Notes under the pieces: generated by a model
Told to the model about the DNA's origin: nothing
What the model saw: the letters and a program-made list of their open reading frames with translations, nothing else
Database searches by the model: none
In this document: piece after piece, positions 27,026-37,242 of the stretch
Layout of the letters: each line of letters starts with the position of its first letter
Position numbering within the stretch: position 1 is the stretch's first letter
Assembly (NCBI RefSeq): GCF_017168335.1
Contig: NZ_JABFAU010000011.1
Span: 325,485-389,484, forward strand
Direction of reading: 5' to 3'
Source: Rhodococcus sp. KRD162
GTDB lineage: Bacteria; Actinomycetota; Actinomycetes; Mycobacteriales; Mycobacteriaceae
DNA: 64,000 nt
Position numbers and translations under genes: made by a program

Positions 27026-29592
27026 GTGGCAGGCAAGGCCCGCGTGCACGAGTTGGCAAAAGAACTCGGTGTCACCAGTAAGGAACTACTCGCACGGCTC
27101 AAAGAGCAGGGCGAGTTCGTCAAGTCCGCATCATCGACAGTCGAGGCCCCGGTGGCTCGTCGACTGCGCGAATCTTTCCCGTCCGAGAACGCGGACGCGC
27201 CGGCAGCACCCAACGGTCGCGCAGCGGCAGATCGCGCGGCCAGCAGCCCTGCGAAGCCAGGCGCTGCAAAACCGGGCGGACCCCGTCCCGTCCTGGAGCG
27301 GGGCGTCCCGGTGGCGGACGCCCCGCTCCAGGACAGGCAGGCCCTCGGCCTGCCGCACCGTCCGGCGGTAGCCGTCCGGCCCCCGGGCAGGGTGGGCCCC
27401 GCCCGGCACCAGGACAGGCAGGACCTCGTCCGAGTCCCGGCTCGATGCCGCCTCGTCCCAACCCAGGTGCGATGCCGACCCGTTCGGCGCGCCCCGGCCC
27501 GGCAGCAGGACGCCCAGGTCGCCCAGGAGGCGCACCCGGCGGACGTCCGGGCGGCGGCGGCTACCGCGGTGGCGGCGCTCCCGGCGCTCCCGGTGGTGCT
27601 CCCGCAGGCGGCGCTCCCGCAGGTGGTTTCCGCGGCCGTCCCGGTGGCGGTGGCCGTCCCGGCCAGCGCGGTGCAGCGGCAGGTGCTTTCGGTCGTCCCG
27701 GCGGTGCTGTTCGTCGTGGCCGCAAGTCGAAGCGGGCGAAACGCGCCGAGTACGAGAGCATGCAGGCTCCGGCAGTCGGCGGCGTCAGGCTGCCCCGCGG
27801 CAACGGCGAGACCATTCGTCTCGCCCGCGGTGCCTCGCTGTCGGACTTCGCAGACAAGATCGATGCGAACCCGGCCGCTCTGGTGCAGGCTCTGTTCAAC
27901 CTCGGCGAGATGGTCACAGCGACGCAGTCGGTCAACGACGAGACGCTGGAGCTTCTCGGCGGCGAGATGAACTACGTCGTCCAGGTCGTCAGCCCCGAGG
28001 ACGAGGATCGTGAACTGCTCGACTCGTTCGACCTCACCTACGGCGAGGACGCAGGCGGCGAGGAAGACCTCGAACAGCGTCCTCCCGTGGTCACGGTCAT
28101 GGGCCACGTCGATCACGGTAAGACGCGACTGCTCGACTCGATTCGTAACACCACGGTGCGCGAAGGCGAGGCAGGCGGAATCACGCAGCACATCGGCGCG
28201 TACCAGGTGCTGACCGAGCTCGAGGGCAGCGAACGTCTCGTGACGTTCATCGACACCCCCGGTCACGAGGCCTTCACGGCCATGCGTGCCCGCGGTGCCA
28301 AGGCCACCGACCTCGCGATCCTGGTGGTCGCCGCGGACGACGGCGTCATGCCGCAGACGGTGGAAGCGATCAACCACGCCCAGGCGGCAGAGGTGCCGAT
28401 CGTGGTCGCGGTGAACAAGATCGACAAGGAAGGCGCGAATCCGGACAAGATCCGGCAGCAGCTGACCGAGTACGGTCTGGTCGCCGAGGAATACGGCGGC
28501 GAGACGATGTTCGTCGACATCTCCGCCAAGCAGGGCACCAACATCGAGGCCCTGCTAGAAGCGGTGTTGCTGACTGCCGACGCCTCGCTCGATCTTCGTG
28601 CCAACCCGGACATGGAGGCTCAGGGTGTCGCCATCGAGGCGCACCTCGACCGTGGTCGTGGTCCGGTTGCGACCGTGCTCATCGCTCGCGGAACGCTCCG
28701 TGTCGGCGATTCGATCGTGGCAGGCGACGCATACGGCCGCGTCCGCCGCATGGTCGACGAGCACGGCGAGGACGTCACCGAGGCGCTGCCGTCCCGCCCC
28801 GTTCAGGTCATCGGCTTCACGTCGGTGCCCGGAGCAGGCGACAACCTCCTGGTTGTCGACGAGGATCGCATCGCACGTCAGATCGCCGACCGGCGCAACG
28901 CCCGCAAGCGCAACGCGCTCGCAGCGAAGAGTCGCAAGCGCATCAGCCTCGACGATCTCGATGCAGCTCTGAAGGAGACTTCTCAGCTCAACCTGATCCT
29001 CAAGGGCGACAACTCGGGAACCGTCGAGGCTCTCGAAGAGGCATTGCTCGGCATTGCAATCGGTGACGAAGTCGAACTGCGGGTCATCGACCGCGGTGTC
29101 GGTGGCGTGACGGAGACCAACGTCAACCTGGCGTCGGCGTCCAACGCGATCATCATCGGCTTCAACGTTCGAGCCGAGGGCAAGGCAACCGAACTCGCCA
29201 ACCGCGAGGGCGTCGACATTCGGTACTACTCGGTGATCTACCAGGCCATCGACGAGATCGAGAAGGCCCTCAAGGGCATGCTCAAGCCGATCTACGAAGA
29301 GGTCGCACTGGGCCAGGCCGAGATCCGCGCGCTGTTCCGCTCCTCCAAGGTCGGAAACATCGCCGGTTGCCTCGTCACCTCCGGTACGATCCGTCGCAAC
29401 GCCAAGGCGCGTCTGCTCCGTGACAGTTCGGTCGTTGCCGAGACCGTCACCATCTCCTCGCTTCGCCGCGAGAAGGACGACGTGGTCGAGGTTCGCGAGG
29501 GATACGAGTGTGGTTTGACGGTGACGTACTCCGACATCAAGGTGGGCGATGTCATCGAGGCGTACGAACTCCGTGAAAAGCCGCGCGACTAG
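27026..29592 (+). CDS. infB: Translation initiation factor IF-2 (one-base frameshift in the linker)
   Basis: IF-2 is the GTPase that brings fMet-tRNA to the 30S subunit. The N-terminal IF2_N domain ([16 protein letters not shown]) is read from the GTG at 27026, after GAGGAG, and stays in that frame to about 27290. From there the Gly/Pro/Arg-rich linker and everything downstream is in another frame: [12 protein letters not shown], then the G domain GHVDHGKT (from 28099), NKID, and domains II-IV to 29592. Inserting one G in the CCCGT/CCTGG stretch at 27287-27296 restores one reading of about 855 residues. The longest single frame starts at ATG 27445. Because infB is essential, a sequence error is the likeliest cause. 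Confidence 0.9.
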
Positions 29593-29680
29593 CTGGTGGA
29601 CGGAGTCGTCAGGCTCCGTTCCCGGTCGCGTCGGCTCGGTGGTGAAGCCAGGGGAGTGACACTGCGCTCCGACTTTCGAG

Positions 29681-29717
29681 CCGGTGGCGGTACGACAGTT
29701 GTACCGCCACCGGTTTT
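29681..29717 (+). terminator. Intrinsic terminator after infB
   Basis: A perfect 13-base-pair stem (CCGGTGGCGGTAC / GTACCGCCACCGG) with a seven-base loop is followed by TTTT. It lies 88 bases after the infB stop and before ylxP, so it probably ends or attenuates the rimP-infB transcript. Confidence 0.85.
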
Positions 29718-29746
29718 GTCGTCGGAGCCGATCGAAGGACGTCAGC

Positions 29747-30037
29747 GTGTATCTGGGTGCTCTGGAGTTGGACGTGTTGTTGGGGGACGTGCGTTCGCTC
29801 GCCGAGAAGCGGTCGATGGTGGAACCGGTTCTCGGTGACTTGCACAAGTTGGGAGTGTCGGCCGCCGAAACCGGTGAACGAGAACGAATCCGGCGGTCAC
29901 TGCTCGGAGTCGCCGCAGCAGGCACGGATGTAGATCTACTGCACGACAAACTGGACGAGTGCGAGCGGCACGTCGCCGAAAGACACGATCTGGAACTGTT
30001 GGCAGTACGTCGGAGAATTTTCGGACCCGAGGATTGA
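29747..30037 (+). CDS. DUF503 (YlxP-like) protein
   Basis: This 96-residue protein begins VYLGALELDVLLGDVRSLAEKRS, the usual N-terminus of the DUF503 family commonly encoded between infB and rbfA. No function is established in this organism group. The GTG start has GAAGGA seven bases upstream. An open frame reaches back to 29684, but that start lies inside the terminator. Confidence 0.87.
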   Translation: MYLGALELDVLLGDVRSLAEKRSMVEPVLGDLHKLGVSAAETGERERIRRSLLGVAAAGTDVDLLHDKLDECERHVAERHDLELLAVRRRIFGPED

Positions 30038-30123
30038 TTCGCGAAATCGGCCGAGTGAAGTGCACAACCGTCGGGACGTCGGATCGAATCGGCGTTCGGC
30101 CATGAAAGAGGAGTGTGATTGTC

Positions 30124-30612
30124 GTGGTGGATCAGGCCAGGGCTCGTAAATTGTCCAAGCGAATCGCCGCCATCGTTGCGACGGCGATCGATCACGAGAT
30201 CAAGGATCCACGGCTGGCCTTCGTCACGATCACCGACACCAAGGTGACCGCCGACCTGCACGACGCAACGGTGTACTACACCGTCATGGGCAAGGACCTC
30301 GAGACTCCGCCCGACCTACAGGGCGCGGCGGCAGGCCTGGAGAAAGCGAAGGGTGTGCTGCGCTCGAAGGTCGGAGCCGGGACGGGCGTGCGGTTCACCC
30401 CGACTTTGACGTTCGTGACCGACACGGTCCCCGATACCGCCCGTCACATGGAAGAACTCCTCGAGCGTGCCCGCATGGCCGACGAGGAGCTGGCCCGCGC
30501 GCGTGCGAACGCCACTCCGGCCGGGGACGCCGATCCGTACAAGGCCCCGCGCGAGGAAGCACTCGCGGGCCGGGACGATACAGAGGCCGTCGAGCCTGCC
30601 GAAGCCGACTGA
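30124..30612 (+). CDS. rbfA: 30S ribosome-binding factor RbfA
   Basis: RbfA is a KH-fold protein needed for late 30S maturation. The 162-residue product has the core [30 protein letters not shown] and [10 protein letters not shown] blocks, with a charged tail. I chose the GTG at 30124, ten bases after GAGGAG, giving an N-terminus (VDQARARKL) that lines up with the mycobacterial protein; a GTG at 30115 is only one base from that site. It is one base from nrnA. Confidence 0.94.
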   Translation: MVDQARARKLSKRIAAIVATAIDHEIKDPRLAFVTITDTKVTADLHDATVYYTVMGKDLETPPDLQGAAAGLEKAKGVLRSKVGAGTGVRFTPTLTFVTDTVPDTARHMEELLERARMADEELARARANATPAGDADPYKAPREEALAGRDDTEAVEPAEAD

Positions 30613-30613
30613 C

Positions 30614-31609
30614 ATGTCGGATGATTCGCGGGCACTGGCCGAGCCCGTCGAGGTTGCGCGCGCGATCGAGATGCTCGAACGCGCGTCCTCGGTGACGGTT
30701 CTGTGCCACGTCCAGCCCGACGCCGACACCATCGGCAGCGGCCTGGCGATCGGTACCGCCCTCGAACGGCGCGGCGTGCGCGTGCAAGTTGCCTTCGCCG
30801 CCCCATCGTCCCTGCCCCAATCGATGGACGACATGCCGAGTCGTCACCTGCTGGTCGACGCCCACGACGTGGCCGAGACCGTCGATCTCGTGGTCACGGT
30901 CGACGCCGGAAGCAGAGATCGGTTGGGCTCGCTGGCCGACCGACTCGATACCGCGTCGGCGAGCCTCGTCATCGATCATCACCGCAGCAACACCCGCTTC
31001 GGAACGGTCAACATGGTCGTCGCGTCGGCAGAATCCACCACGGCAGTGATCGCGAATCTGTTCGATCGGTGGGGTGTGGAGATCGATGCCGATCTGGCGC
31101 ACCTACTCTATGCAGGTCTGGTCACCGACACCGGATCGTTCCGCTGGGTTCGGCCGGGTTCACACCTGTTGGCCGAGAGACTGCTGGCGACGGGTATCGA
31201 CGGCGCACGCATCGCGCGCACGCTCCTCGATACCCACCCCTTCAACTGGCTGCCGATGCTCGGAAACGTGCTGGGTTCGGCGGCCCTGCTACCCGATGCG
31301 GCCGACGGTGGCGGATTGGTCTACGCCGTCATCCGTAGCGAGGATGCGGCCGGGCTCCGGTCCGAGGAGATCGAGAGTGTGATCGACATCGTGCGCACCA
31401 CCTCGGAAGCCGAAGTCGCCGCCGTGTTGAAGCAGCAGGACTTCACTTCGGTGTGGGTGGTCTCGCTGCGCTCGAAGACCAAGGTCGACGTGTCGGCAGT
31501 GGCCTACACGCTCGGCGGAGGCGGTCACCGCAACGCAGCGGGCTACACCGCGACGGGTCAGCTCGACGACGTGATCGACGCTCTGTGCAAGGCCTTGTCG
31601 TCGTCGTGA
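30614..31609 (+). CDS. nrnA: DHH family phosphoesterase (oligoribonuclease/pAp phosphatase, NrnA-like)
   Basis: The 331-residue protein has the DHH domain (HVQPDADTIGSG near 35, VTVDAGSRDR near 97, VIDHHRSN near 122) and the DHHA1 domain with GGGGHRNAAG near 303. Relatives degrade nanoRNA, dephosphorylate pAp, and in M. tuberculosis (Rv2837c) cleave cyclic dinucleotides. The first DHH motif is HVQPDAD, a normal variation. It overlaps dinF as GTGA. Confidence 0.92.
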   Translation: MSDDSRALAEPVEVARAIEMLERASSVTVLCHVQPDADTIGSGLAIGTALERRGVRVQVAFAAPSSLPQSMDDMPSRHLLVDAHDVAETVDLVVTVDAGSRDRLGSLADRLDTASASLVIDHHRSNTRFGTVNMVVASAESTTAVIANLFDRWGVEIDADLAHLLYAGLVTDTGSFRWVRPGSHLLAERLLATGIDGARIARTLLDTHPFNWLPMLGNVLGSAALLPDAADGGGLVYAVIRSEDAAGLRSEEIESVIDIVRTTSEAEVAAVLKQQDFTSVWVVSLRSKTKVDVSAVAYTLGGGGHRNAAGYTATGQLDDVIDALCKALSSS

Positions 31610-32931
31610 GCTCCACCCCCGTCACCGCTCGACGAATCCTCGGGCTGTCGCTGCCCTCATTGGGCGTCCTCGCCGCCGAGCCCCTGTACTTGCTGTTCGA
31701 TGCCGCGGTGGTGGGCCGACTCGGCGCGTTGGCGCTGGCCGGACTGGCGATCGGTGGCCTCGTGCTGGCGCAAGTCAGTACGCAACTGACGTTTCTGTCG
31801 TACGGCACGACAGCGCGGGCGGCGCGCATGCACGGTGCCGGACGTGAACGCGATGCCGTGGGCGAAGGCGTGCAGGCAACCTGGTTGGCCGTCGCCATCG
31901 GAACGGCCATCGTGATCGTGGCCCAATTGGCCGCGGAGCCCGTGGTGTCGATGCTCACCGGAGGCGGCGACATCGCCGTCGAGGCGATCGCGTGGCTGCG
32001 GGTGGCTCTGCTCGGGGTGCCGTTCATCTTGATCTCGCTGGCCGGAAACGGATGGATGCGCGGGGTTCAGAACACCGTGTCGCCGCTCCGATTCGTCGTG
32101 CTCGGCTTCGGTGTGTCGGCCGTACTGTGCCCGCTCCTCGTGCACGGCGTGCTCGGGTTTCCGCGGCTCGGGCTCGTGGGATCGGCCGTGGCGAATGTGA
32201 TCGGCCAGGGTGTCGCGGGCGTGCTGTTCGTCGTAGCGGTCGTCCGAGAAGGCACGGCATTACGTCCACGGTGGACGGTGATGCGTGCACAGCTGGTGCT
32301 CGGCCGTGACCTCATCGTGCGCAGCCTTGCGTTCCAGGCGTGCTTCCTCTCGGCTGCCGCGGTCGCGTCGAGGTTCGGGGCAGCATCGGTCGCCGCCAAC
32401 CAGGTGGTGCTGCACATGTGGAACCTGGTGTCGCTGACGCTCGATTCGCTGGCCATTGCCGCACAAACCCTGGTGGGGGCCGCGTTGGGTGCCGGTAGGA
32501 CCGAGGACGCGCGCGCTCTGGCCTGGCGTCTGACGGTGTGGTCGACGGTATTCGCCATCGTTCTCGCCGCCCTGTTCGCCCTCGGTCGGTCGTTCGTCCC
32601 CGGTCTGTTCACCAGCGATGCCTCGGTTGTCGATCAGATGCATGCGATCTGGTGGATCTTCGTGGCGATCATCCCCGTTGCTGGTGTGGTGTTCGCGTTG
32701 GACGGTGTTCTGCTCGGCAGTGGTGACGCGGCTTTCCTGCGGAACGCGACGATGGCCTGCGCCCTCGCCGGCTTCCTGCCGTTCATCTGGTCGGCACTGG
32801 TCTTCGATTGGGGCTTGGTGGGGATCTGGGTCGGCCTGGGTGTATTCGTCGGCTTGCGCATGCTCGCGGTCGTGGGCAGAGTGCTGTCCGGCAAGTGGCT
32901 CGTGATCGGCAGTGACCGACAATTGCAGTGA
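31606..32931 (+). CDS. dinF: MATE family efflux protein DinF
   Basis: This 441-residue multidrug/toxin exporter has about 12 membrane helices, with the MATE pattern visible in LPSLGVLAAEPLYLLFDAAVVGRLG near 14 and AANQVVLHMWNL near 264. It sits downstream of nrnA as in M. tuberculosis (Rv2837c-Rv2836c). The GTG start overlaps the nrnA stop. An imperfect 16-base tandem duplication spans its stop codon. Confidence 0.9.
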   Translation: MSSTPVTARRILGLSLPSLGVLAAEPLYLLFDAAVVGRLGALALAGLAIGGLVLAQVSTQLTFLSYGTTARAARMHGAGRERDAVGEGVQATWLAVAIGTAIVIVAQLAAEPVVSMLTGGGDIAVEAIAWLRVALLGVPFILISLAGNGWMRGVQNTVSPLRFVVLGFGVSAVLCPLLVHGVLGFPRLGLVGSAVANVIGQGVAGVLFVVAVVREGTALRPRWTVMRAQLVLGRDLIVRSLAFQACFLSAAAVASRFGAASVAANQVVLHMWNLVSLTLDSLAIAAQTLVGAALGAGRTEDARALAWRLTVWSTVFAIVLAALFALGRSFVPGLFTSDASVVDQMHAIWWIFVAIIPVAGVVFALDGVLLGSGDAAFLRNATMACALAGFLPFIWSALVFDWGLVGIWVGLGVFVGLRMLAVVGRVLSGKWLVIGSDRQLQ

Positions 32932-32948
32932 TCGACAACTGCAGTGAC
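32917..32948 (+). repeat. 16-base tandem duplication across the dinF stop
   Basis: CGACAATTGCAGTGAT is followed directly by CGACAACTGCAGTGAC, identical at 14 of 16 positions. The TGA stop of dinF is inside the first copy and a TGA also occurs in the second. Confidence 0.8.
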
Positions 32949-32954
32949 CGCCGA

Positions 32955-34049
32955 TCACGGTTGCGAGGGCAGCGCGGGGTGCAATGCCACCTCGTGGCTC
33001 TTCACCACGAAGAACACGGTGCGCCCCGGCTCGAGCCCCAGATCCGCTGCGGCTGCGGGGGTGATGTCGGCGGCCATCCCGGGTGAGCCGTCGGGATGGG
33101 AGCGAGAGCGGACGCGAATGCCCGATCCCTGGACTTCCAATTCTTCGATCACGACCTCGAATACGTTGCGGGGGCTGGCGTGCGGTGCCGTGAGATGCAC
33201 CGAGACCGCGGCGGGGGAGAACACTGCTACCAGTGGTGTCCCGGTGGCGTACCGGTCCGAACCGTGAACCGTCATACCCCAGGTGGTGGTCAGCTTCGTC
33301 GTGTCATCGGCATCGACGGCGCGGCCCGAGATCAGGTTCACTCCGGCAATGCGGGCACCGAACTCGCTTCGGGGAGCGGTGAGTACCTCGGCCACCGAGC
33401 CGCGCTCTACCACGCGTCCGCCGTCGATCACGGCGACGGAATCGGCGAGTGCGACCACATCGAGCAGATCGTGGGTGACGATCAGCGTCGTGCAGCCGCT
33501 GTCGCGCAGAACCGTCCGCAGCACCCGCCGAACGGCCGGTGCGGTTTCGACATCCAGGGCCGCAAACGGTTCGTCGAGCAGAAGCAGTCGAGGATCCGCA
33601 GCAAGGGCACGCGCAATCGCCACACGTTGGGCCTGACCACCGGACAGCTGAGCCGGACGCCGACCGGCCAGGTGTGATGCTTCGACGGCGTCCAGCCACC
33701 GATCGGCCACGGCGTTCGCGGTTGCTCGGTTCGCCCCGGTGCTCCGCGGCGCGAAGGCCACGTTGGTGCGTGCGTCCATGTGCGGAAACAGCAGCGCGTC
33801 CTGGGCGAGAGTGGCAACGCCTCGGGCGTGAATCGGGACGAACGTTCTCGCCGAGGTCTCGGTCAACATCTCCGACCCGAGTCGGACGATTCCGTCGTCC
33901 GGGGTCAGCGAACCCGACACCAGTTGCAGCAGTGTCGATTTGCCGGCCCCGTTGGGGCCGAGGATTGCGACCGTCTCGCCCTTGTCGACGTCGAGTTCGA
34001 GATCGATGCCGCGGGCTCTCAGGCTGGTACGTACGTGCAGCGAGTTCAC
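32955..34049 (-). CDS. modC: Molybdate ABC transporter ATP-binding protein
   Basis: The 364-residue ATPase has Walker [10 protein letters not shown] at 31-39, signature LSGGQAQR near 134, Walker [13 protein letters not shown] near 155, and a C-terminal MOP/TOBE molybdate-binding domain (about 290-355). It powers ModB. The GTG overlaps the modB stop by four bases. It converges with dinF across 23 bases. Confidence 0.92.
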   Translation of the reverse strand: MNSLHVRTSLRARGIDLELDVDKGETVAILGPNGAGKSTLLQLVSGSLTPDDGIVRLGSEMLTETSARTFVPIHARGVATLAQDALLFPHMDARTNVAFAPRSTGANRATANAVADRWLDAVEASHLAGRRPAQLSGGQAQRVAIARALAADPRLLLLDEPFAALDVETAPAVRRVLRTVLRDSGCTTLIVTHDLLDVVALADSVAVIDGGRVVERGSVAEVLTAPRSEFGARIAGVNLISGRAVDADDTTKLTTTWGMTVHGSDRYATGTPLVAVFSPAAVSVHLTAPHASPRNVFEVVIEELEVQGSGIRVRSRSHPDGSPGMAADITPAAAADLGLEPGRTVFFVVKSHEVALHPALPSQP

Positions 34050-34873
34050 AGCGTGCCCGAGGATCGAGTGCCGCGTACGGTGACGACGACGAGTGCGGCG
34101 ACGAGAATCAACAGCAGCGACAACGCCACTGCGGCATCCGGATCGGTCTCACGCTGCAGATAGATCTCCAGCGGGAGTGTTCTGGTCACGCCCTCGAGCG
34201 AACCGGCGAACGTCAAGGTGGCTCCGAATTCACCCAAAGATCGTGCGAAGGCAAGCACTGTGCCGGACATCAATCCCGGAAGAATCAACGGAATGGTGAC
34301 GCGACGTAGAACGGTCGTCGGGGTGGCCCCCAGAGTCGCTGCCACCACGTCGTAGCGACTACCGGCGGTGCGCATAGCCCCCTCGACGCTGACCACGAGG
34401 AACGGCAAGGACACGAATACCTGCGCCAACACGACGGCGGAGGTGGTGAACGCGATGCGAATTCCGAAGGCTTCGAGATGTTCGCCCAGCAGTCCCTGTC
34501 GCCCGAAGGTGTAGAGCAACGCGATTCCGCCGACCACCGGAGGTAGAACAAGTGGCAGCACGACCAAGGATCGAAGGATCGACAGCCCGCCGATCGTGCT
34601 GCGCGAGAGCACGATTGCCATGGGCACACCCAACAGCACGCACAGGACCGTGCTGGCGGATGCCGTCTTCAGACTCAGGATCAGCGCCGCAACCGCCGAG
34701 TCCGAGGAGACGAGTCCGAAGAAGTTCGACCATTCGATTCGAGTGAACATCGCGGCCAGCGGTGCCACGACGACGAGCGCACCGACCGCCGCGGGAACGA
34801 AAATCCACAGCGGCACCCCGACCGGCCTCGCGCGGCGCGGACGCGGCCGCACGTCGGGTGTCTGCACGGTCAC
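34046..34873 (-). CDS. modB: Molybdate ABC transporter permease
   Basis: The 275-residue protein has about six membrane helices and the ABC permease EAA-type loop ([21 protein letters not shown] near 183-203, then [19 protein letters not shown]). The SLGEFGAT sequence is typical of ModB. It overlaps both modA and modC, forming a compact modABC operon. Confidence 0.92.
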   Translation of the reverse strand: MTVQTPDVRPRPRRARPVGVPLWIFVPAAVGALVVVAPLAAMFTRIEWSNFFGLVSSDSAVAALILSLKTASASTVLCVLLGVPMAIVLSRSTIGGLSILRSLVVLPLVLPPVVGGIALLYTFGRQGLLGEHLEAFGIRIAFTTSAVVLAQVFVSLPFLVVSVEGAMRTAGSRYDVVAATLGATPTTVLRRVTIPLILPGLMSGTVLAFARSLGEFGATLTFAGSLEGVTRTLPLEIYLQRETDPDAAVALSLLLILVAALVVVTVRGTRSSGTL

Positions 34874-35661
34874 GGTGCCGCGAAGCCTGCACCGGCAAGT
34901 ACGTCTCGCCCGACGGGGCCGGTGACGAACTCGGTGAATGCGCGAGCGGTGTCGTCGTTGTCGGAGGCGCGCAACGTCGCGATCGGGTAGGTGTTGACAG
35001 CCTCGCTCGATTCTGCGAACGGTACCGCTGTCACGGCGTCACCTGCGCCGGAGGCATCGGTGACGTAGACGAGCCCGGCGTCTGCTTGGCCCGAGGTGAC
35101 TTTACCGAGCACATCGGTGACCGAGGATTCCTCGCTCACCGCCGGTATGTCGGTGCCGGTTGCGGCCTCGACGGACGCGGCGGCCGCCCCGCACGGTACC
35201 TGCGGCGCGCAGATCACCGTCAGGACCGCGGGATTCGCCAGATCTGCGAACGAGGTGACGTTCTTCGGGTTTCCTGGTGCGGTGACGATGGTCAGGGTGT
35301 TGGCGGCGAAGTCGGCGGGTTCGCCCGCAACCAGGTCTGCGTCGACGATTTTGGCCATGTTGTTCGTATCGGCCGACGCGAAGACGTCTGCGGGTGCGCC
35401 TGCAATCAGTTGAGCGGCCAGATCGGAGGAACCGGCGAAGCTGAAATCGACGGTGGTGTCCGGGTGTCGGGACTGAAAGCGCGCACCGATGTCGGTGAAC
35501 GGTGCGCGCAGCGAGGCCGCCGCGAACACGGTGATCTTGCCACCGACGCCGCCATCGGGCGGAGCAGAATCCGCCGCCGACGAACCGGTGGCGGAACTGC
35601 ACCCGGCCAGCAGCACAGCGGCCGCGATCAGGGTGATACAGGCCGGCTTCGTGGCTTTCAC
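34870..35661 (-). CDS. modA: Molybdate-binding lipoprotein
   Basis: This 263-residue solute-binding protein begins with a lipoprotein signal ending in LLAGC (cysteine 21). It then shows ModA features: [17 protein letters not shown] near 44, [13 protein letters not shown] near 74, and ADVFASAD near 91. The GTG start follows GGAAAGG. The same frame remains open upstream to 36006, antisense or shadow to the regulator gene, and I reject that longer start. Confidence 0.92.
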   Translation of the reverse strand: MKATKPACITLIAAAVLLAGCSSATGSSAADSAPPDGGVGGKITVFAAASLRAPFTDIGARFQSRHPDTTVDFSFAGSSDLAAQLIAGAPADVFASADTNNMAKIVDADLVAGEPADFAANTLTIVTAPGNPKNVTSFADLANPAVLTVICAPQVPCGAAAASVEAATGTDIPAVSEESSVTDVLGKVTSGQADAGLVYVTDASGAGDAVTAVPFAESSEAVNTYPIATLRASDNDDTARAFTEFVTGPVGRDVLAGAGFAAP

Positions 35662-35678
35662 TCGGATCCCTTTCCGTT

Positions 35679-36077
35679 CTAGGGTGTTTCGACGATGACG
35701 GTGGTGGCCTTGATGGCCGCGACGGTGACCTTGCCGGGTTCGAGCCCCAGTTCGCGAACCGACTTCGTACTCATCAGGGACACGATGGAAAAAGGCCCGC
35801 ACTGCATGCTGACCTCGCTCATCACGGTGTCCGACACGACATCGGTGACCAGCCCGACCAGTCGATTCCGGGCAGAGCTGCCGCCCGAGGAGACTTCCGG
35901 CGGGGGAGCAGCATGCTCGCGGGCGTACCGGGCCAGGTCTCGGCCGGCGATCACCTTGCGGCCGGTCTCGTCTTCCAGAGAGGCAAGCGTGCCACTGTCG
36001 ATCCATCGCCGCACGGTGTCGTCGCTGACGCCGAGTAGCGCGGCAGCGTCTCGTACTCGGATCGGAGGCACGGTCAT
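35679..36077 (-). CDS. HTH-TOBE molybdate-responsive regulator (ModE-like, short)
   Basis: This 132-residue protein couples an excisionase/MerR-like helix-turn-helix (RVRDAAALLGVSDDTVRRW at 8-26) to a single TOBE molbindin domain (about 66-130, RNRLVGLVTDVV and MSTKSVRELGLEPG). It lies 17 bases upstream of modA on the same strand, so it likely senses molybdate and regulates the transport genes. The ATG has AGGAGA at good spacing. It differs from E. coli ModE in having a different DNA-binding domain and one TOBE copy. Confidence 0.82.
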   Translation of the reverse strand: MTVPPIRVRDAAALLGVSDDTVRRWIDSGTLASLEDETGRKVIAGRDLARYAREHAAPPPEVSSGGSSARNRLVGLVTDVVSDTVMSEVSMQCGPFSIVSLMSTKSVRELGLEPGKVTVAAIKATTVIVETP

Positions 36078-36127
36078 TGTTGTGTCTCCTGCGCCGGGGG
36101 TTTCCGCAGAATCGTCATGAACTGCAC

Positions 36128-36143
36128 CATATACCCGAATATG
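36128..36143. promoter_or_regulatory. Weak AT-rich inverted repeat upstream of the mod operon
   Basis: CATAT-ACCCGA-ATATG lies 51 bases before the regulator start in the mod/pptH divergent gap (36078-36318). It is the only obvious dyad there and could be a regulator site or a -10 region. The rest of the gap shows nothing clear. Confidence 0.3.
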
Positions 36144-36318
36144 CGGACAATACGAGCGTTTCCCGTCGCCGATGCTCACAGCGGCGTCGGTTTCTCGGCG
36201 CACTCCGGCACCCGGCGGAGCGTGCCGCGGAATCTCCGTGGACCATGGGACGTTGAATCGTTCTTGGACGGTACGGCTACTCGACGCCGGCGGCCGAGCT
36301 CATCGAAAGGGGTCATCA

Positions 36319-37242
36319 GTGGCAGCGAAGCTGTGGGCAGTGAGCGACATTCACGTCGGACATCGAGGTAACCGTCCCGTCACCGAGGACATTTTCCCCG
36401 AGTCACCCGACGACTGGCTCATCGTGGCCGGCGACGTGTCGGAGAAGACCGACGACATCAAGTGGGCTCTCGAGCTGCTTCGTAGCCGTTTCGCACAGGT
36501 CATCTGGGTCCCCGGAAACCACGAACTGTGGACGACGGTGAAAGATCCCGTCCAGATCCACGGAGCCGCTCGGTACGAGTATCTGGTGAACCTGTGTCGC
36601 GAGATCGGCGTCGTCACCCCGGAGGACCCTTACCTGCAATGGGAGGGGGAGGGCGGACCGGCGACCATCGTGCCGATGTTTCTGCTCTACGACTACTCCT
36701 TCCTGCCTCGGGGAGCCAGAGACAAAGAACATGGACTGGCGATTGCGCGGGAGAAGAACGTCGTGGCCACCGACGAATTCCTGCTGTCCCCGCAGCCGTA
36801 CGCGACACGTGACGCCTGGTGCCACGCGCGTATCGAAGCCACCCAGGAGCGGCTCGACGCGCTGGACACCACTGTTCCCACCGTGCTGATCAACCACTTC
36901 CCGATGGTTCGTCAGCCGACCGAGGTGTTGTTCTACCCGGAGTTCGCGCTGTGGTGTGGTTCCACTCGGACGGCGGACTGGCACACCAGGTACAACGCGA
37001 TCTGCTCGGTGTACGGGCACCTGCACATCCCGCGCACCACCTATTACGACGGCGTCCGCTTCGAGGAGGTCTCGGTGGGTTACCCGCGTGAGTGGCAGCG
37101 CCGCGGGCTACCGAACAATGTTCTGCGACAGATTCTTCCGGTCCCCGAGTATCCGCCGGGCACGTTGAACAAGTGGGGCGGACACTTCACGGTGACGCCG
37201 GAGATGGAAGCGGAAGTAGAAAAGATGAGGGCGGGCAAGTGA
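36319..37242 (+). CDS. pptH: Metallophosphoesterase, PptH-like
   Basis: The 307-residue protein has the calcineurin-type metal motifs: VSDIHVGH near 8, VAGDVSEKTDD near 36, PGNHELW near 65 and YGHLHIPR near 233. The M. tuberculosis counterpart Rv2795c (PptH) removes phosphopantetheine from carrier proteins, opposing PptT, and is encoded in the same pair. The GTG start follows GAAAGGGG. The stop overlaps pptT as GTGA. Confidence 0.88.
   Translation: MAAKLWAVSDIHVGHRGNRPVTEDIFPESPDDWLIVAGDVSEKTDDIKWALELLRSRFAQVIWVPGNHELWTTVKDPVQIHGAARYEYLVNLCREIGVVTPEDPYLQWEGEGGPATIVPMFLLYDYSFLPRGARDKEHGLAIAREKNVVATDEFLLSPQPYATRDAWCHARIEATQERLDALDTTVPTVLINHFPMVRQPTEVLFYPEFALWCGSTRTADWHTRYNAICSVYGHLHIPRTTYYDGVRFEEVSVGYPREWQRRGLPNNVLRQILPVPEYPPGTLNKWGGHFTVTPEMEAEVEKMRAGK

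Noticed and set aside
27540..27720. Glycine-codon repeats as a possible CRISPR or satellite array
   Set aside because: Units are irregular and encode the Gly/Pro-rich IF-2 linker; there are no spaced identical repeats.
27292..27970. Continuation of the IF2_N frame as a separate Ala/Val-rich protein
   Set aside because: The peptide is a shifted reading of the Gly/Pro linker; it only appears because GC-rich DNA has few stops.
26131..28377. 748-codon open frame antisense to nusA-ylxR-infB
   Set aside because: It crosses several well-supported genes and shows only low-complexity Ala/Thr/Arg sequence where it faces the infB linker.
28555..30261. 568-codon open frame antisense to infB and rbfA
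   Set aside because: It is a mirror of real coding sequence with no domain of its own.
35662..36006. N-terminal extension of ModA
   Set aside because: It overlaps the HTH-TOBE regulator gene in another frame, and the lipoprotein signal at 35661 marks the true start.
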